31,974 bases of DNA from positions 1 to 31,974 of the forward strand of contig JAMYWO010000326.1 in the NCBI GenBank assembly GCA_024220525.1, written 5' to 3'. The notes below the pieces were generated by a model. That model did no database searches, was not told where the DNA came from, and was given only the letters and a program-made list of their open reading frames with translations. Made by a program: the position numbers and the translations under genes. The DNA is from Cochliopodium minus. Taxonomy: Eukaryota; Discosea; Himatismenida; Cochliopodiidae. Position 1 is the first letter of the stretch, and every line of letters starts with the position of its first letter. This document shows positions 31,001 to 31,974 of this stretch, in pieces.

Positions 31001-31490
31001 GATCTCCATATCCATCATGATGAGGTTCTCCATATCCTCCTTGATTTCCATCGTGATCATCGTGATGAGTTTCCCCATATCCATTATTATGGTCATCATG
31101 TTGGCCGTGATGTGGATTAACTTGTCCATATCCTTCATTTCCATTACCATATCCATCATGATCTTGATGATCATCGTGTTGAGGTTCTCCATATCCTCCA
31201 TCATTGTGATCATTATCATGTCTATCATCTCCATATCCATCATCGTTTCCATGATGATCTCCATGTTTTCCATGATGACGATTATCTCCATATCCTTCTT
31301 CTCCAAGATCATTGTGGTTTTGAAAAAAATTTTGACCTTCATAAGGGCTTGTTTCTTCTACACTTTTTGCCACTCTTATATTTTTATTTTCAACTTTATC
31401 ATTATCCAGCTTCCCATTTGTTATTTGGCATTCTACCAATAACAAAGTTAAAAATAAAAACAACAATATAAAACAGATGATCTTTGTCAT
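25068..31490 (-). CDS. Giant collagen-like secreted protein B
   Basis: Single exon, 2140 residues. Residues 1-21 are a signal peptide (MTKIICFILLFLFLTLLLVE). Residues about 63-178 are repeats rich in His, Asp, Gly and Tyr (GGYGEPHHDG, DGYGDDRHDNDH, NGYGETHHDDHDG), a likely metal-binding or phase-separating block. Residues 179 to about 1819 hold about 545 Gly-X-Y triplets dominated by GEKGD, GEKGE, GQKGE and GRRG. Proline is scarce and breaks are of the G4G (GESIRG, GDSVRG, GEAIFG) and G1G (GIGEKG, GFGVKG, GVGLQG) types. After residue 1820 follow the ten-cysteine domain shared with protein A and a Glu/Gln-rich coiled coil of about 90 residues, longer than in A. It is probably an extracellular structural fibre of the cell coat, cyst wall or adhesive. 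Lys-Gly-Glu/Asp pairing can stabilise triple helices without hydroxyproline, as in bacterial collagens. No intron is evident. Confidence 0.92.
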   Translation of the reverse strand: MTKIICFILLFLFLTLLLVECQITNGKLDNDKVENKNIRVAKSVEETSPYEGQNFFQNHNDLGEEGYGDNRHHGKHGDHHGNDDGYGDDRHDNDHNDGGYGEPQHDDHQDHDGYGNGNEGYGQVNPHHGQHDDHNNGYGETHHDDHDGNQGGYGEPHHDGYGDHHGHEGGYGDHHDHDGDKGENGSDGYDGRDGKNGKDGRNGEKGMKGDKGEFGFRGFKGDKGQRGKSRKGSKGEKGDRGDMGIRGGRGSKGDKGDQGRKGKTGENGGKGEKGEEGLGIKGSRGRHGYDGKDGVDGTKGEKGEFVKGEAGARGSKGEKGDRGLSGKRGKKGFKGVKGDSVRGEKGVEGKEGEKGERGYKGEKGKEGKKGEQGPKGKHGHQGIAGEKGEKGELGEEGKIGDKGQKGQRGKHGIVGEKGDKGKNGRKGIQGETGSKGDQGIQGFNGLNGQKGEVGTDGQKGEKGDNGRRGHRGSKGEQGDKGEVGSAGEQGERGFKGEKGDRGRTGHQGDQGEKGEVGPAGQKGSRGKIGHKGDQGEQGIEGRSGQHGTKGDKGEYGGEKGQKGRRGSPGFKGEVGPEGQKGERGSGDKGVKGDEGPVGPGGVKGEKGESIRGEKGRRGHKGYSGDKGEKGDIGLGIKGDEGQRGEQGFKGRRGSKGFKGDKGDIGIGEKGEKGDRGDKGRRGSKGIKGDIGIGEVGPQGRRGRKGLQGEKGSQGDKGERGETGIGLRGRKGRIGDKGQKGDRGTDGVNGLKGVKGELGIKGDKGTFGDKGHKGDKGHKGDQGLLGDQGLQGHKGEKGDQGEAIFGLNGERGEKGERGRRGRPGFGVKGNKGERGQIGLDGDKGEQGSKGEQGVGLQGPIGLTGRRGRKGRIGEKGNQGEKGEVGVGEKGQRGPLGPVGRRGKQGIQGIKGDTGNNGQKGEVGQGLQGERGFQGERGRRGKKGEKGEAGELGQKGERGDKGNQGERGFEGKTGPQGLQGNAGPQGIEGKKGEKGELGPEGQKGLQGERGLPGYDGHDGQKGQDGSKGERGQTGLTGLTGKQGRKGDVGPRGKKGQRGEKGEVGIQGERGKIGPIGEVGPKGNNGEKGEIGLRGKRGKRGRPGPIGLTGEKGNEGKIGKSGNGGDKGQKGEAGGQKGDKGEQGWVGLKGRRGKRGDKGLNGERGLTGEKGEKGEIGLRGKRGRPGLLGKEGNKGDLGQKGDNGEKGENGEQGIIGEKGEKGDRGRRGFVGEKGEKGLEGNKGKDGQKGRRGRVGDKGIKGDIGYKGKSGRSGAKGDKGDKGDRGEKAEKGREGRRGPKGIRGKLGEKGEIGLTGDKGNQGDIGPIGKRGHKGNKGDQGDQGLIGEKGEVGKRGHKGTKGDRGDQGLLGEKGEIGKRGKRGLKGTKGDQGEKGERGKSGKLGQKGEEGKNGKKGEKGDRGEKGLRGAQGEQGIRGENGEQGLIGLRGEKGDRGKKGVKGEQGNEGLKGEEGKQGEEGKQGEQGKRGKRGFKGLTGDVGTKGEIGLTGQKGQQGEQGIQGVQGEQGIQGIRGRKGRQGVKGELGEKGEVGSIGRKGKKGDKGNQGDKGLQGIRGEVGEQGLKGQRGKRGFKGLSGDKGDQGDRGFTGKRGKKGKDGKNGEKGEKGDIGVGEKGEAGVDGLRGNKGEKGIHGHRGKLGQKGQQGEQGEKGFKGDRGSKGERGIQGVGEKGEKGKEGEVGKRGKIGLDGQKGEQGETGFGEKGDKGDVGEVGATGQKGQRGRRGKSIKGKKGEKGEAGVNGVKGEAGLSGPRGYRGRRGKTGSKGNRGDRGEQGEQGLVGEKGNKGSTGERGRKGRKGAKGEKGEISIYRETRVVRDAEPEKFERKRKSFHLVPKSLIQSDDFTFEQSSSKDSSSFNLFSSLYINSQGISQKFNFDADEENVFSNECEVGETLVGGDCQWDLFSFKHSSSDCLASDFVADVNCETLKNNCISSVSSTQGIFNGKSESVLSQIEFFNNKGEKKSVSSPKCKLAQLDELSSKERMECGYFCYLHNLDKFYENEKSFSCRYIPPQIQPTEVLFQSGHQVWDSTIKVVSVETYCQSELHKQIEQDEKIQNTEADFTEKELFELKEIIEQQRREIDEAKKFENQQKEEFEKELQEQKKEFQEQQSKNEELFKSILDKLGKK
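31007..31310 (-). repeat. Tandem His/Asp/Gly/Tyr-coding repeats in gene B
   Basis: Degenerate DNA units coding for G-Y-G-[DE]-x-[HR]-H-D type peptides recur about ten times near the 5' end of gene B, with irregular spacing of about 30-40 bp. The block ends where the Gly-X-Y register starts. Confidence 0.75.
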
Positions 31491-31520
31491 TTTTTTTTTT
31501 GATTACGGATTTTATTTAAG

Positions 31521-31541
31521 AAAAAATGTCTTTTCATATTT
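31521..31541 (-). promoter_or_regulatory. 21 bp motif upstream of collagen gene B, opposite orientation to that of gene A
   Basis: The plus strand reads AAAAAATGTCTTTTCATATTT. Its reverse complement equals the gene A motif at 20 of 21 positions. It lies 31-51 bp upstream of the gene B start, in the 278 bp spacer shared with the divergent F-box gene. Confidence 0.45.
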
Positions 31542-31768
31542 GTTTTAAAAAAAAAAAATTTGCAAGAACATCTTATTGTAATTCCACAAAGAAATTACTT
31601 TTACATCTTCTCAAATAATTTTGATTAATATTTCAACCAATTCATCAAAATTTTAAAAGATTTCTAGAAATTCCTTTGATTCAAAAACATCTTTACAAAA
31701 TAAAAAAATTGATTTCATATTTTGAAAACAAAAACATTTGTTCCAAATAGATTTTTAATTTTTTGAGA

Positions 31769-31974
31769 ATGATAAATGAATTACCAAGAGATTTGAGGGA
31801 GAAAATTTGGTCATTTTGCGATGATAAAGTATTTTATAGATTGAGGGGTATTTGCAAACAATGGAGGAAAGAGATTGAGAATCCAAAGTCGATTGAGCTT
31901 TTGGAGAGTTTAAATAATTCTCAAAAAGAGAGTTTGAGATTTCTTGATGGAAAATATTTTTATAAGAATTATTC
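31769..31974 (+). CDS. F-box protein, N-terminal part (runs off window)
   Basis: The frame is open from the ATG at 31769 to the window end, 68 codons. Residues 3 to about 35 match an F-box: INELPRDLREKIWSFCDDKV, then FYRLRGICKQWRKEIE, with the usual LP near the start and a Trp near the end. Further residues (SIELLESLN, LRFLDGKYFYKN) may begin a repeat domain. F-box proteins choose substrates for SCF ubiquitin ligases. The gene is divergent from collagen gene B. Confidence 0.75.
   Translation, partial: MINELPRDLREKIWSFCDDKVFYRLRGICKQWRKEIENPKSIELLESLNNSQKESLRFLDGKYFYKNY

Noticed and set aside
26121-31442. Plus-strand open frames opposite collagen gene B
   Set aside because: The same antisense effect of GGN-NNN-NNN repeats; the minus-strand frame has a signal peptide, a cysteine domain and a single stop.
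25068-31490. CRISPR-like or satellite array
   Set aside because: The 9 bp periodicity is coding Gly-X-Y repetition in one frame of 2140 codons, without uniform repeats and spacers.
1-31974. tRNA, rRNA or other structured RNA genes
   Set aside because: Visual scan of spacers and introns found no GC-containing cloverleaf, TTC-loop motif or conserved RNA. A covariance-model search was not possible here.

Overview
The window is nuclear DNA of an AT-rich, intron-rich unicellular eukaryote. I reconstruct 41 short introns, nearly all starting GTA (most often GTAA) and ending TAG or AAG. Intergenic spacers are mostly 80-620 bp. The gene set (BAR-SH3 protein, two-pore channel with EF-hands, CWF19L1-type splicing factor, Wee1-like kinase, PDK1-like kinase, a protein with a mitochondrial-type presequence, F-box proteins) suits a free-living, probably amoeboid protist. 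The lineage cannot be fixed from sequence alone. All exon models are my own reading of splice sites, checked for phase.

Layout. 1-5131 (-): 3'-incomplete gene for a scaffold with six tandem PH-like domains and a long proline-rich tail. 5520-7188 (+): BAR-SH3 gene, divergent from it. 7300-10195 (-): CWF19-like 1. 10323-13252 (-): two-pore channel. 13875-15885 (+): Wee1-like kinase. 15964-17476 (-): F-box fused to a PDK1-like kinase. 17656-18176 (+): small presequence-bearing, single-membrane-span protein. 18538-21906 (-): collagen-like protein A. 22094-25067: rearranged junction holding broken copies of the ends of both collagen genes around a 2.1 kb island. 25068-31490 (-): giant collagen-like protein B (2140 aa). 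31769-end (+): F-box gene, cut by the window edge.

The collagen-like locus is the most unusual part. A and B are secreted, intronless proteins among intron-bearing neighbours. Each has a signal peptide, a long charge-rich Gly-X-Y domain with regular G4G and G1G breaks, a C-terminal domain with ten cysteines that I do not recognise, and a coiled coil. B also carries a His/Asp/Gly/Tyr-rich N-terminal block. The pair shows an exactly identical 266 bp tract inside otherwise diverged C-terminal domains. Their intergenic junction is duplicated with a 636 bp perfectly identical core. Their upstream regions share a 21 bp motif in opposite orientations. Together these suggest an extracellular-matrix or cyst-wall gene cluster shaped by recombination and gene conversion.

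The PH scaffold and BAR-SH3 protein share a divergent promoter region and look complementary: membrane binding, membrane curvature, and proline-rich stretches that the SH3 domain could bind. This link is inference.
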